64,000 bases of DNA from Polaribacter butkevichii (GTDB lineage Bacteria; Bacteroidota; Bacteroidia; Flavobacteriales; Flavobacteriaceae), in contig NZ_CP150661.1 in NCBI RefSeq assembly GCF_038024105.1, forward strand, positions 2,747,001-2,811,000. Direction: 5' to 3'. Below are positions 57,931 through 64,000 of the stretch, one piece after another. The position numbers and the translations under genes are program-made. The notes below the pieces were generated by a model, which worked only from the letters and a program-made list of their open reading frames with translations, was not told the DNA's origin and made no database searches. The number at the start of each line of letters is the position of its first letter. The stretch's first letter is position 1.

Positions 57931-58509
57931 TTGTCAGATTTTATAAAAGAACGTCTTTCGCTTGAAGAGTACTCATTCTCAAAGGATGAGCTTCATTTAA
58001 TTAGTAAAAAAGGAGATATTATTTCTTTACGAAAAGGTTTTTATTTAATTATACCTACATGATATTCGAAATCTGGAAAGTTACCACTTGATTTATATGT
58101 AAATAAACTATTTAAGTTTATAAATAGACTTTATTCTGTAGGTTTATATTCCGCTGCAAAATTTCACGGAGCAAAAGCAACCTACCGTTTTACATCAGAA
58201 TATGAAGTTATTAGATTATGCTTAAAATTAGAAATTAATTGTAAAGAGCATTTTAATGTTTTGGATTGGGTAGATTTTCCTTTTGAAGTAGAGAGCGAAT
58301 GGTTTTTTGGAAATGCCAAAATTAAAACATATAGCATTAACGAATTATTAGGTACAAAATTACGTGCCTTATACCAACGTAGCAAAGGAAGAGATTTATT
58401 CGATTTAGATTATTCTAGATTGAATATGGAATTAGACATTGAGAAAATTATAAAATGTTTTAAAGAAGACATAACTTTTTCGACAGGGAATAGACCACCC
58501 AAAAATTAA
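57931..58509 (+). pseudogene. Fused, decayed AbiEi antitoxin / AbiEii toxin remnant
   Basis: In one frame from TTG 57931: LSDFIKERLSLEEYSFSKDE, then SLRKGFYLIIPT, an in-frame TGA at 58060, and GLYSAAKFHGA are typical of AbiEi antitoxins (type IV TA). Near 58175 the same frame passes into LKLEINCKEHFNVLDW, FPFEVESEWF and INELLGTKLRALYQRSKGRD, then LFDLDYS, which are typical of the AbiEii nucleotidyltransferase toxin. The antitoxin C terminus and the toxin N terminus, including its catalytic motifs, are missing, and the toxin end is also cut. The likely history is an internal deletion that joined both genes, plus a stop. It cannot make either protein. Confidence 0.78.
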
Positions 58510-58545
58510 AAAACCCTTTAAAAACATTATTTTTAAAGGGTTTTT
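58509..58545 (-). terminator. Terminator downstream of tRNA-Leu
   Basis: AAAACCCTTTAAAAA and TTTTTAAAGGGTTTTT form a near-perfect stem around a short CATTA loop. On the minus strand it follows the tRNA gene immediately and ends in a T run. It is symmetrical enough to work both ways. Confidence 0.85.
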
Positions 58546-58629
58546 GGTACTCAAGGTGGGAATCGAACCCACACTCCCGAAAGAACTGGATTTTGAATCC
58601 AGCGCGTCTACCAATTCCGCCACTTGAGC
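58545..58629 (-). tRNA. tRNA-Leu (anticodon CAA), CCA encoded
   Basis: The minus strand reads GCTCAAG (acceptor), GTGGCGGAATTGGTAGAC (D-arm), CTGGA-TTCAAAA-TCCAG (anticodon arm, anticodon CAA), a long variable arm, GTGGGTTCGATTCCCAC (T-arm), CTTGAGT and ACCA. At 85 bases with a long variable arm it is a class II tRNA, and CAA reads TTG leucine codons. The first acceptor pair is G-T. The gene lies between the decayed TA locus and prs. Confidence 0.97.
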
Positions 58630-58647
58630 AAAAAATTAATAAGACTG

Positions 58648-58680
58648 CAAAGGTATAAAATTATTTTATTTTAAAGTCAA
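58648..58680 (-). promoter_or_regulatory. Promoter of tRNA-Leu
   Basis: On the minus strand TTG (58678-58680) is followed after 22 bases by TACCTTTG (58648-58655), a good match to the flavobacterial TTG / TAnnTTTG pair. Transcription would start about 12-15 bases before the tRNA. Confidence 0.7.
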
Positions 58681-58711
58681 AAAATTAATTCGAAACTCAA
58701 TAAATAATTTC

Positions 58712-58719
58712 TACTTTTG
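58712..58719 (+). promoter_or_regulatory. Candidate -7 element of prs
   Basis: TACTTTTG fits TAnnTTTG and lies 35 bases before the prs start. No TTG is found at the expected upstream distance, so it is supported by the -7 motif only. Confidence 0.4.
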
Positions 58720-58753
58720 TCAACTCAGAACAACACAACAAAAAAACAACTAA

Positions 58754-59695
58754 ATGCCTACAAATCAATTAGCACCAAAACTTTTTGCCTGCAGACAAAG
58801 CACAGTTTTGGCAGAAAAGATTGCAAAAGAATACAATACTACTTTAGGAAAAGTTAAAACAACTTACTTTAGTGACGGAGAATTTCAGCCAGCTTTTGAA
58901 GAATCTGTTCGTGGAAGACGTGTTTTTATTATTGGCTCTACATTTCCGAATGCAGACAATTTAATGGAAATGTTATTAATGTTAGATGCGGCAAAAAGAG
59001 CATCTGCAAGACACATTACTGCTGTTATGCCATATTTTGGTTGGGCAAGACAAGATAGAAAAGATCAACCAAGGGTTGCAATAGGAGCAAAATTAGTAGC
59101 CAATTTATTGCAATCTGCAGGGGCAACTAGAATTATGACGATGGATTTACATGCAGATCAAATTCAAGGGTTTTTCGAAAAGCCAGTAGACCATTTGTTT
59201 GCTTCCACTATTTTTATGCCTTACATTAATAGTTTAAAATTAGACAATTTAACAATTGCATCTCCAGATATGGGAGGTTCTAAAAGAGCGTATGCATATT
59301 CTAAGCACTTGCAATGTGATGTTGTTATTTGTTATAAGCAACGTATTAAAGCCAATCAAATTGGGCACATGGAGTTAATTGGAGATGTTAAAGGTAAAAA
59401 TGTAATCTTAGTAGATGACATGATTGATACAGGAGGAACTTTGGCTCATGCAGCAAATTTAATGATGGAAAGAGGTGCTTTAAGTGTTAGAGCAATCTGT
59501 ACACATCCTATACTTTCTGGTGGTGCTTATGAAAAAATAGAAGACTCAGGATTAACAGAGCTAATTGTTTCAGACACAATTCCTTTAAAAAAGGCTACAT
59601 CTAAAATAAAAGTGGTATCTTGCGCGCCATTATTTGCTGATGTTATGCATAAAGTGCAAGACAATACTTCAATTAGTGGACAATTTTTAATGTAA
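58754..59695 (+). CDS. prs: Ribose-phosphate pyrophosphokinase (PRPP synthetase)
   Basis: This enzyme has 313 residues, the full length for class I enzymes. It makes PRPP from ribose 5-phosphate and ATP for purine, pyrimidine, His and Trp synthesis. Visible marks: SDGEFQPAFEESVRGRRVFI (ATP and Mg site), MPYFGWARQDRKDQPRVAIG (catalytic flexible loop with Arg/Lys), MDLHADQIQGFF, SPDMGGSKRAYAYSK and the PRPP loop ILVDDMIDTGGTLAHA. It is followed after 19 bases by rplY, the usual pairing in Flavobacteriaceae (prs, L25/Ctc, pth). Confidence 0.98.
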   Translation: MPTNQLAPKLFACRQSTVLAEKIAKEYNTTLGKVKTTYFSDGEFQPAFEESVRGRRVFIIGSTFPNADNLMEMLLMLDAAKRASARHITAVMPYFGWARQDRKDQPRVAIGAKLVANLLQSAGATRIMTMDLHADQIQGFFEKPVDHLFASTIFMPYINSLKLDNLTIASPDMGGSKRAYAYSKHLQCDVVICYKQRIKANQIGHMELIGDVKGKNVILVDDMIDTGGTLAHAANLMMERGALSVRAICTHPILSGGAYEKIEDSGLTELIVSDTIPLKKATSKIKVVSCAPLFADVMHKVQDNTSISGQFLM

Positions 59696-59714
59696 ATAAA
59701 TAATAAACAAAGAA

Positions 59715-60311
59715 ATGAAATCAATTTCAATTAAAGGATCAAAAAGAGAAAGCGTGGGTAAAGTAGCTACTAAGGCCTTACGTAATGCTGGTATGGTTCC
59801 TTGCGTTATATACGGAGGAGAAAACCCAATACATTTTTCAGCAGAAGAAAAAGCGTTTAAAAAGTTGGTATTCACTCCAAATGTGTATACTGCAAGTCTT
59901 GATATTGATGGTCAAAAAATACCAGCAGTGTTACAAGATATTCAATATCACCCAGTAACAGATAAAATCATTCACGTTGATTTTTATCAATTATTTGATG
60001 ATAAAGAAATTACAATGAACATTCCTGTAAAATTAACAGGTACTTCTCCTGGTGTATTAAATGGTGGATCTTTACGTTTTACAAACCGTAAATTAAGAGT
60101 AAAAGCATTACCAGCTAACTTACCAGATTTTGTAACTGCAGATATTTCTAAATTAAAAATTGGAAATAAATTAGTAGTAACAGCTTTACCAACAGAAGGG
60201 TACACGTTTATGCACCCAGACAATACAGTTGTTGTTCAGGTTAGAACTTCTCGTAATGCTACTAAATCAGCAGATGAAGAAGAAGAAGAAACAGAAGCTG
60301 CTGCAGAATAA
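59715..60311 (+). CDS. rplY: 50S ribosomal protein L25/general stress protein Ctc
   Basis: The protein has 198 residues. The N-terminal L25 domain (~1-92) binds 5S r[42 protein letters not shown], and [20 protein letters not shown]. The C-terminal TL5/Ctc beta domain (~95-180: [36 protein letters not shown]) and an acidic tail ([13 protein letters not shown]) make it the long CTC form. It shares a transcript with prs and is followed by a strong terminator. Confidence 0.97.
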   Translation: MKSISIKGSKRESVGKVATKALRNAGMVPCVIYGGENPIHFSAEEKAFKKLVFTPNVYTASLDIDGQKIPAVLQDIQYHPVTDKIIHVDFYQLFDDKEITMNIPVKLTGTSPGVLNGGSLRFTNRKLRVKALPANLPDFVTADISKLKIGNKLVVTALPTEGYTFMHPDNTVVVQVRTSRNATKSADEEEEETEAAAE

Positions 60312-60333
60312 ATTTTTTGCAAGTATAAAATAT

Positions 60334-60366
60334 AAAAAGCGTTACAAATTTGTAACGCTTTTTTTT
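60334..60366 (+). terminator. Rho-independent terminator after rplY
   Basis: AAAAAGCGTTACAAA and TTTGTAACGCTTTTT form a perfect stem followed by T residues. It lies 23 bases after the rplY stop and 54 before pth. Confidence 0.93.
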
Positions 60367-60420
60367 GTCTTAAACTTATTTGAAGGCCACACATTATGTA
60401 ATTCTTCTTATTTTTGAAGA

Positions 60421-61050
60421 ATGAAATTTAAAAACTTTTTTTCTGACATATTGGGTATAAAAGTTGAAACTAAAGAAGAGTTGATGAAGAAATTTTTAAT
60501 TATTGGTTTAGGTAATATTGGTGATAAATATACCAATACAAGGCATAATATTGGTTTTAAGGTGCTAGACGAAGTGGCAGAAGAACACAATGTAACTTTT
60601 GAAACTGAAAAGCTAGGTGATGTAGCTAGCTTTCGATTTAAAGGCAGAACTTTTATTTTACTAAAACCAAGTACGTTTATGAATTTAAGTGGAAAGGCGG
60701 TAAAGTATTGGATGGATAAAGAAAATATATCTATAGAAAATATTTTAGTAGTTACAGATGATATAAATATTGATTTTGGTGTGATTCGTTTAAAAGCAAA
60801 GGGATCTGCTGGCGGACATAACGGATTAAAAGACATTCAAGAAAAATTGAATACACAGCAATACGCTCGTTTTCGTTTTGGAGTAGGGGGTAATTATAGT
60901 AGAGGTAGACAAGTAGATTTTGTACTTGGCGAATGGAGTAAAGAAGAAACGAGCCAATTAATAGAACGCTTGCCAACTTCGGCAAAAGTAATAACCTCTT
61001 TTGGTACTGCAGGCTTAAATAATACCATGAATACTTTTAACGGTAAATAA
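60421..61050 (+). CDS. pth: Peptidyl-tRNA hydrolase
   Basis: The protein has 209 residues from ATG 60421. The domain itself starts at Met22 (60484, MKKFLIIGLGNIGDKY); N-terminal extensions like the one here occur in flavobacterial Pth, so the true start is uncertain. It frees tRNA from peptidyl-tRNA dropped by ribosomes. The catalytic His42 lies in TNTRHNIGF; Asn in LKPSTFMNLSG, Asp in VVTDDINIDFG and KGSAGGHNGLKDI complete the active site and tRNA groove. The C-terminal FVLGEWSKEE helix is family-typical. A terminator follows directly. Confidence 0.97.
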   Translation: MKFKNFFSDILGIKVETKEELMKKFLIIGLGNIGDKYTNTRHNIGFKVLDEVAEEHNVTFETEKLGDVASFRFKGRTFILLKPSTFMNLSGKAVKYWMDKENISIENILVVTDDINIDFGVIRLKAKGSAGGHNGLKDIQEKLNTQQYARFRFGVGGNYSRGRQVDFVLGEWSKEETSQLIERLPTSAKVITSFGTAGLNNTMNTFNGK

Positions 61051-61083
61051 AAAAAGGTATCTATTTCTAGATACCTTTTTTTA
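61051..61083 (+). terminator. Terminator after pth, probably bidirectional
   Basis: AAAAAGGTATCTA and TAGATACCTTTTT pair around a TTTC loop and are flanked by A and T runs, so it can stop both pth and the convergent lipoprotein gene at 61103-61633. Confidence 0.92.
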
Positions 61084-61102
61084 TTAAAGTTTACTTACTT
61101 TT

Positions 61103-61633
61103 TTAATTTCTTTCTAAAGTAATGTCTGTAATAGCATCTATTCTAACGTCACCTGTTCCTTCAACTGTTTGTTTTAGTACCATTTTATCTTCATTAAAAG
61201 ATTTAATATCAAAAGTACCACCAATAAAAGCTTCGTCTTCAGATACTGTAAGGGTAATTGTTTTAGCTGTTGCGTTTAAAGTGTAATTACCACTAGAAGC
61301 TAAAGTTAGTATTTCGTTATCTTCATCTCCACCTTTTGGAGTTGGATCTGCTTTATACTTTAATAATAAAGTTCCGCCAATGCTGTAAGTTCCGTTTGCA
61401 TTTAATGCTACATCTATTGAAAAAGTACTTCCTGTTTTTGTGGTTGTAGAAAGTGTAGATTCATTACCATTAGAAGCTGTTGCTATTTCTGCTTCTACAG
61501 ATTTATAAGCTGTAAGGTTATAACTACCAGCTAAATTGGTTGCTACTAACTCAAAAGAATTGTCATCGTCACTACTACAGCTAGTAATAGAGATTGCGAT
61601 AAATAAGATTAAAAATGATTTTAATAATTTCAT
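61103..61633 (-). CDS. Small lipoprotein, lipocalin-like, function unknown
   Basis: The protein has 176 residues from ATG 61633 (the longer frame from 61666 would put 11 polar residues in front of the signal peptide and is less likely). The lipobox ends SITSC, followed by SSDDDNS, typical of Flavobacteriaceae lipoproteins. The rest is beta-rich: LAGSYNLTAYKSVEAEI, LNANGTYSIGGTLLLKYKA, LTLASSGNYTLNATAKTITL, TFDIKSFNEDKMVLKQTVEG, in the style of lipocalin-like META/DUF domains. No catalytic motif. Location: inner or outer membrane. A TATATTTG element lies upstream at 61653-61660. Confidence 0.82.
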   Translation of the reverse strand: MKLLKSFLILFIAISITSCSSDDDNSFELVATNLAGSYNLTAYKSVEAEIATASNGNESTLSTTTKTGSTFSIDVALNANGTYSIGGTLLLKYKADPTPKGGDEDNEILTLASSGNYTLNATAKTITLTVSEDEAFIGGTFDIKSFNEDKMVLKQTVEGTGDVRIDAITDITLERN

Positions 61634-61652
61634 AATATTTTGATTTTTTGGG

Positions 61653-61660
61653 CAAATATA
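61653..61660 (-). promoter_or_regulatory. Candidate -7 element of the small lipoprotein gene
   Basis: The minus strand reads TATATTTG, a TAnnTTTG match 20 bases before the chosen ATG at 61633; the longer start at 61666 would lie upstream of it. This supports the shorter start. No TTG was found at the expected distance. Confidence 0.45.
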
Positions 61661-61711
61661 AGTCATAATTTAAAATGTTACGATTAAAATAGTACACTTT
61701 TTTAAAATAGA

Positions 61712-62164
61712 CTATTTGTTTTCACTAGCAAACCATTCTGCAAAACTAGAGTCTGTTTCTTGTAGTTTTATAGAATATAATTTGATGTTTTCTGGCAATC
61801 TGTTTTTAATTTTTTCGGCAAAATCTATCACCATCATTTCGCTAGTTGGTTGGTAATCAACTAAAATAACATGATGGTCTCTTGCTTGTAATTCTTTAGC
61901 CAACTCTACATGAGGTGTGTTTTTATTAAAAACAGTGGCATGGTCAAAAATATCAACAATTTCTTCGTTAACAATTTTCTTTAAATCCCCAAAATCTATT
62001 ACCATACCAAATTTTACATTGGTATTGTCTTTAATTGGTTTTCCAGAAACAGTTACAGATAGTTTGTAAGAATGTCCGTGCACATTTTTACATTTTCCAT
62101 CATAACCATATAATGCATGTCCTGTTTCAAAATTAAACTGTTTGGTAATTCTAATTGTGCTCAT
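61712..62164 (-). CDS. queD: 6-carboxytetrahydropterin synthase family (QueD)
   Basis: The protein has 150 residues. Zn ligands His16 (FETGHALYG), His29 and His31 (KNVHGHSY), catalytic Cys25 (DGKCKN), and the later His/Glu residues in DIFDHATVFNKNTP and KLQETDSSFAEW match the PTPS/QueD fold. It makes 6-carboxytetrahydropterin from dihydroneopterin triphosphate for queuosine synthesis. A GEVIDFGDL-like strand (GMVIDFGDLKKIV) is kept. The exact split between QueD and PTPS cannot be made with certainty, but QueD is usual in this phylum. Confidence 0.92.
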   Translation of the reverse strand: MSTIRITKQFNFETGHALYGYDGKCKNVHGHSYKLSVTVSGKPIKDNTNVKFGMVIDFGDLKKIVNEEIVDIFDHATVFNKNTPHVELAKELQARDHHVILVDYQPTSEMMVIDFAEKIKNRLPENIKLYSIKLQETDSSFAEWFASENK

Positions 62165-62183
62165 TTGTGTTTTTTATGAATCT

Positions 62184-62252
62184 GTCATTACGAGTAAGAA
62201 TAAAGAAGTAATCTGTTTTTTATTATCAGATTATTTTATGCTTTTTAATGAC
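62184..62252. repeat. Degenerate palindromic intergenic repeat (REP/MITE-like)
   Basis: A 69-base imperfect palindrome from GTCATTACGAG to CTTTTTAATGAC, with inner arms AGTAATCTG and CAGATTATTT around a T-rich loop. The outer GTCATT...AATGAC and inner AATCTG...CAGATT pattern is that of the widespread GTCATTGCGAGGAACGAAGCAATCT-type element of Bacteroidota. This copy has drifted in its right arm. It lies between queD and the tiny membrane ORF. Confidence 0.55.
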
Positions 62253-62259
62253 AAAAAAA

Positions 62260-62343
62260 TTATCTTCTGTTTCTAAATTTGTTGTAAAAATAAACAACAA
62301 CTAATGCTATTGCCAATCCTAAAAATAAAAAATCTCCTCCCAT
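62260..62343 (-). CDS. Possible 27-residue membrane peptide
   Basis: From ATG 62343 the minus strand codes GGDFLFLGLAIALVVVYF and then YNKFRNRR before a stop: one hydrophobic helix with a basic C-terminal end, an ideal small single-pass membrane peptide. It lies 15 bases after the GH3 gene's stop on the same strand, so it could be co-transcribed. Support is the composition only; no homologue is recalled with certainty. Confidence 0.45.
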   Translation of the reverse strand: MGGDFLFLGLAIALVVVYFYNKFRNRR

Positions 62344-62358
62344 TTTGTGTGTATTTTG

Positions 62359-63858
62359 TTATGCTGTAATTAAAAAATTATTTAAAACATCTGCAATTTT
62401 TCTGTTGTCAGATAATTGCGGAATCTTATTTTGTCCTCCAAATTTACCAATAGATTTCATATATTCATGAAAACCACCCTTTTTTACTTTTCTAATCACC
62501 AAAGGACGTAAAACTTTTCCTTCAATTAAATCGATATAATAAATATTTTGAGCCTGCATAGAAGCATCAATCTTAGCCGCAAAAGCTTCTAAATCTTCTG
62601 GTTCGTTTTCAAACTCTATAAACCATTCATGATACGGTAAACCACTTTCTGGGCTTACTTGTGGTGCTACTGTAAATTCGCTAATGTTTATATTTGTGCC
62701 TTTAATAGAGTCGTTTAGTGCTTTTTCTACTTCTTTACCAATAACATGTTCGCCAAAGGCGGATATAAAATGTTTTATTCTACCGGTAACTTTAATTCGA
62801 TAAGGTTTTGTTGATGTAAACTCTACGGTATCACCAATATTATATCCCCAAAGACCTGCTGTGGTGTTTAAAATAATGGCATAATTAACGCCCATTTTTA
62901 CATCTTTTAAAGAAATTCTTGTTGGGTTTTCGTTAAAAAACTCATCCGCAGGAATAAATTCATAAAAAATACCAGAATCTAATTGCAACAACATTCCTTT
63001 TTCTGTCTGAGAATCTTGATAGGCAATAAATCCTTCTGAGGCAGGATACAACTCTATGTAATCTATCTTTTTACCAATTAAACTTTCAAATTTATTTTTA
63101 TAAGGCTCAAAATTAACGCCTCCATAAATAAAGAAATTAAAATTAGGAAACGTTTCTGATATTGGTTTACCTGTTTTTTCTATTAATTTTTCAAAATACA
63201 TTTGTACCCAAGACGGAATGCCGCTAATTACAGACATGTCTTCGTTAATGGTTTCTTCTACAATGGCATTTACTTTGGTATCCCAATCTTCTATACAGTT
63301 GGTTTCCCAACTTGGTAACCTGTTTTTTAATAAATACTGAGGAACATAATGCGCTACAATTCCGCTTAATCTACCTAGTTTTATGCCGTTTTTATCGGCT
63401 AAAACAGGGCTTCCTTGTAAAAAAATCATTTTTCCATCAACAAAACTAGCATCGTTTTTTTCTTTGATATAAAATAACAAAGCATTTCTTGCCGCTTTAA
63501 TATGTGTTGGCATAGAATCTTTGGTAATAGGTATGTATTTTGCGCCAGAAGTTGTACCCGAGGTTTTTGCAAAGTAAAGCGGTTTTCCGGTCCAAAGAAC
63601 ATCAGGTTCACCGGCAACAACTCTATCTACATAATGTCTTAAGCCTTCGTAATCTGTAACGTTAACTTCTTTTTTAAAATCTTCGTAGGTAGTAATATTA
63701 GAAAAATTATGATCTTTTCCGAAAGCGGTTTTACTTCCTTTAGAGAGTAGGTTTTTAAAAACCTTTTCTTGTGTTTTATGAGGGTTATTTGCCCATTTGT
63801 AAACTTTTTTTGTTGCTATTTTAGCAAACGGTATTGCAAAAAGTGATTTGATGCTCAT
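62359..63858 (-). CDS. GH3 auxin-responsive-promoter family adenylate-forming enzyme
   Basis: This protein has 499 residues. (GH3 here is the plant auxin-gene name, not a glycosidase.) The ATP/AMP P-loop is FAKTSGTTSGAKYIPITKDS at ~107-126. ELYPASEGFIAYQDS is the second adenylation motif, YNIGDTVEFTSTKPYRIKV the third, and GRIKHFISAFGEHVIGKEVE the C-terminal hinge. Such enzymes activate a carboxylic acid with ATP and join it to an amino acid; bacterial substrates are unknown to me. The start codon overlaps the stop of the upstream M23 peptidase gene (TAATG), so the two are translationally coupled. Confidence 0.9.
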   Translation of the reverse strand: MSIKSLFAIPFAKIATKKVYKWANNPHKTQEKVFKNLLSKGSKTAFGKDHNFSNITTYEDFKKEVNVTDYEGLRHYVDRVVAGEPDVLWTGKPLYFAKTSGTTSGAKYIPITKDSMPTHIKAARNALLFYIKEKNDASFVDGKMIFLQGSPVLADKNGIKLGRLSGIVAHYVPQYLLKNRLPSWETNCIEDWDTKVNAIVEETINEDMSVISGIPSWVQMYFEKLIEKTGKPISETFPNFNFFIYGGVNFEPYKNKFESLIGKKIDYIELYPASEGFIAYQDSQTEKGMLLQLDSGIFYEFIPADEFFNENPTRISLKDVKMGVNYAIILNTTAGLWGYNIGDTVEFTSTKPYRIKVTGRIKHFISAFGEHVIGKEVEKALNDSIKGTNINISEFTVAPQVSPESGLPYHEWFIEFENEPEDLEAFAAKIDASMQAQNIYYIDLIEGKVLRPLVIRKVKKGGFHEYMKSIGKFGGQNKIPQLSDNRKIADVLNNFLITA

Positions 63859-64000
63859 TATTTAAAATCAATAAAATTTGTTGGGTTTACAGAATAACCA
63901 CCGTTCCAGAGTTCAAAATGCAAATGAGGTCCGGTTGTTAATTCTCCGGTAGAACCTACAGTGGCAATAACTTCGCCAGATTTTACAAAATCTCCTTGTT
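63858..64000 (-). CDS. M23 (LytM-type) peptidase, C-terminal end only
   Basis: The minus strand enters at 64000 in frame and reads QGDFVKSGEVIATVGSTGEL, then TTGPHLHFELWNGG and the end NPTNFIDFK with a stop at 63858-63860. The HLH of GPHLHFELW is the third Zn-ligand motif of M23 endopeptidases, which cut peptidoglycan cross-links or act as amidase activators. Only about 46 residues are inside the window. Confidence 0.92.
   Translation of the reverse strand, partial: QGDFVKSGEVIATVGSTGELTTGPHLHFELWNGGYSVNPTNFIDFK

Overview
The window is AT-rich (about 30% GC by eye) and looks like a marine Flavobacteriaceae (Bacteroidota) chromosome, Polaribacter-like in flavour. The signs are SusC/SusD pairs, many lipoboxes ending in Cys, C-terminal type IX secretion (T9SS) type A sorting tails, TAnnTTTG-type promoters, near-exclusive TTA leucine codons, and flavobacterial versions of housekeeping genes.

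Bases 1-43790 are one long plus-strand polysaccharide utilisation locus (PUL). It holds a partial SusC with its SusD, an eroded glycosidase-like remnant, three S1 sulfatases, a sugar-porter MFS transporter, an SGNH esterase-like protein, and three lipoprotein GH2 enzymes of one kind, two of them a near-identical tandem pair. It also holds a LacZ-type GH2, a cytoplasmic DUF5107-TPR protein, a GH30, two GH43 enzymes with the exo-beta-1,3-galactanase pattern, a GH16, a second SusC/SusD pair, two surface lipoproteins (DUF4959/5000-like and DUF4998/5013-like), decayed genes, and a T9SS-exported beta-sandwich protein. The enzyme set best fits a sulfated beta-1,3/1,6-galactan, such as an arabinogalactan-type glycan. 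This substrate is inferred.

Bases 43943-55221 are a divergent AraC-type regulator followed by a seven-gene block. Four genes form a complete trans-4-hydroxy-L-proline pathway: 4-hydroxyproline 2-epimerase, FAD D-hydroxyproline dehydrogenase, DapA-family pyrroline-4-hydroxy-2-carboxylate deaminase, and 2-oxoglutarate semialdehyde dehydrogenase. The other three are peptidases: DUF885, S9 dipeptidyl peptidase and M24B Xaa-Pro peptidase. Just beyond, on the minus strand (55245-57336), are two more proteins with the same beta-sandwich module and SGNH domain as in the PUL, so the hydroxyproline block is bracketed by PUL-type genes. The most exciting reading is one locus for hydroxyproline-rich glycoproteins (arabinogalactan-protein or extensin-like): galactanases and sulfatases strip the glycan, and proline-type peptidases plus the Hyp pathway consume the protein core to 2-oxoglutarate. 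The DapA-like gene has foreign leucine codon usage, suggesting recent acquisition.

Bases 57337-64000 return to core genome: a decayed, fused AbiEi/AbiEii toxin-antitoxin remnant, tRNA-Leu(CAA), prs, rplY, pth, a small lipoprotein, queD, a tiny membrane ORF, a GH3-family adenylating enzyme and the end of an M23 peptidase gene.
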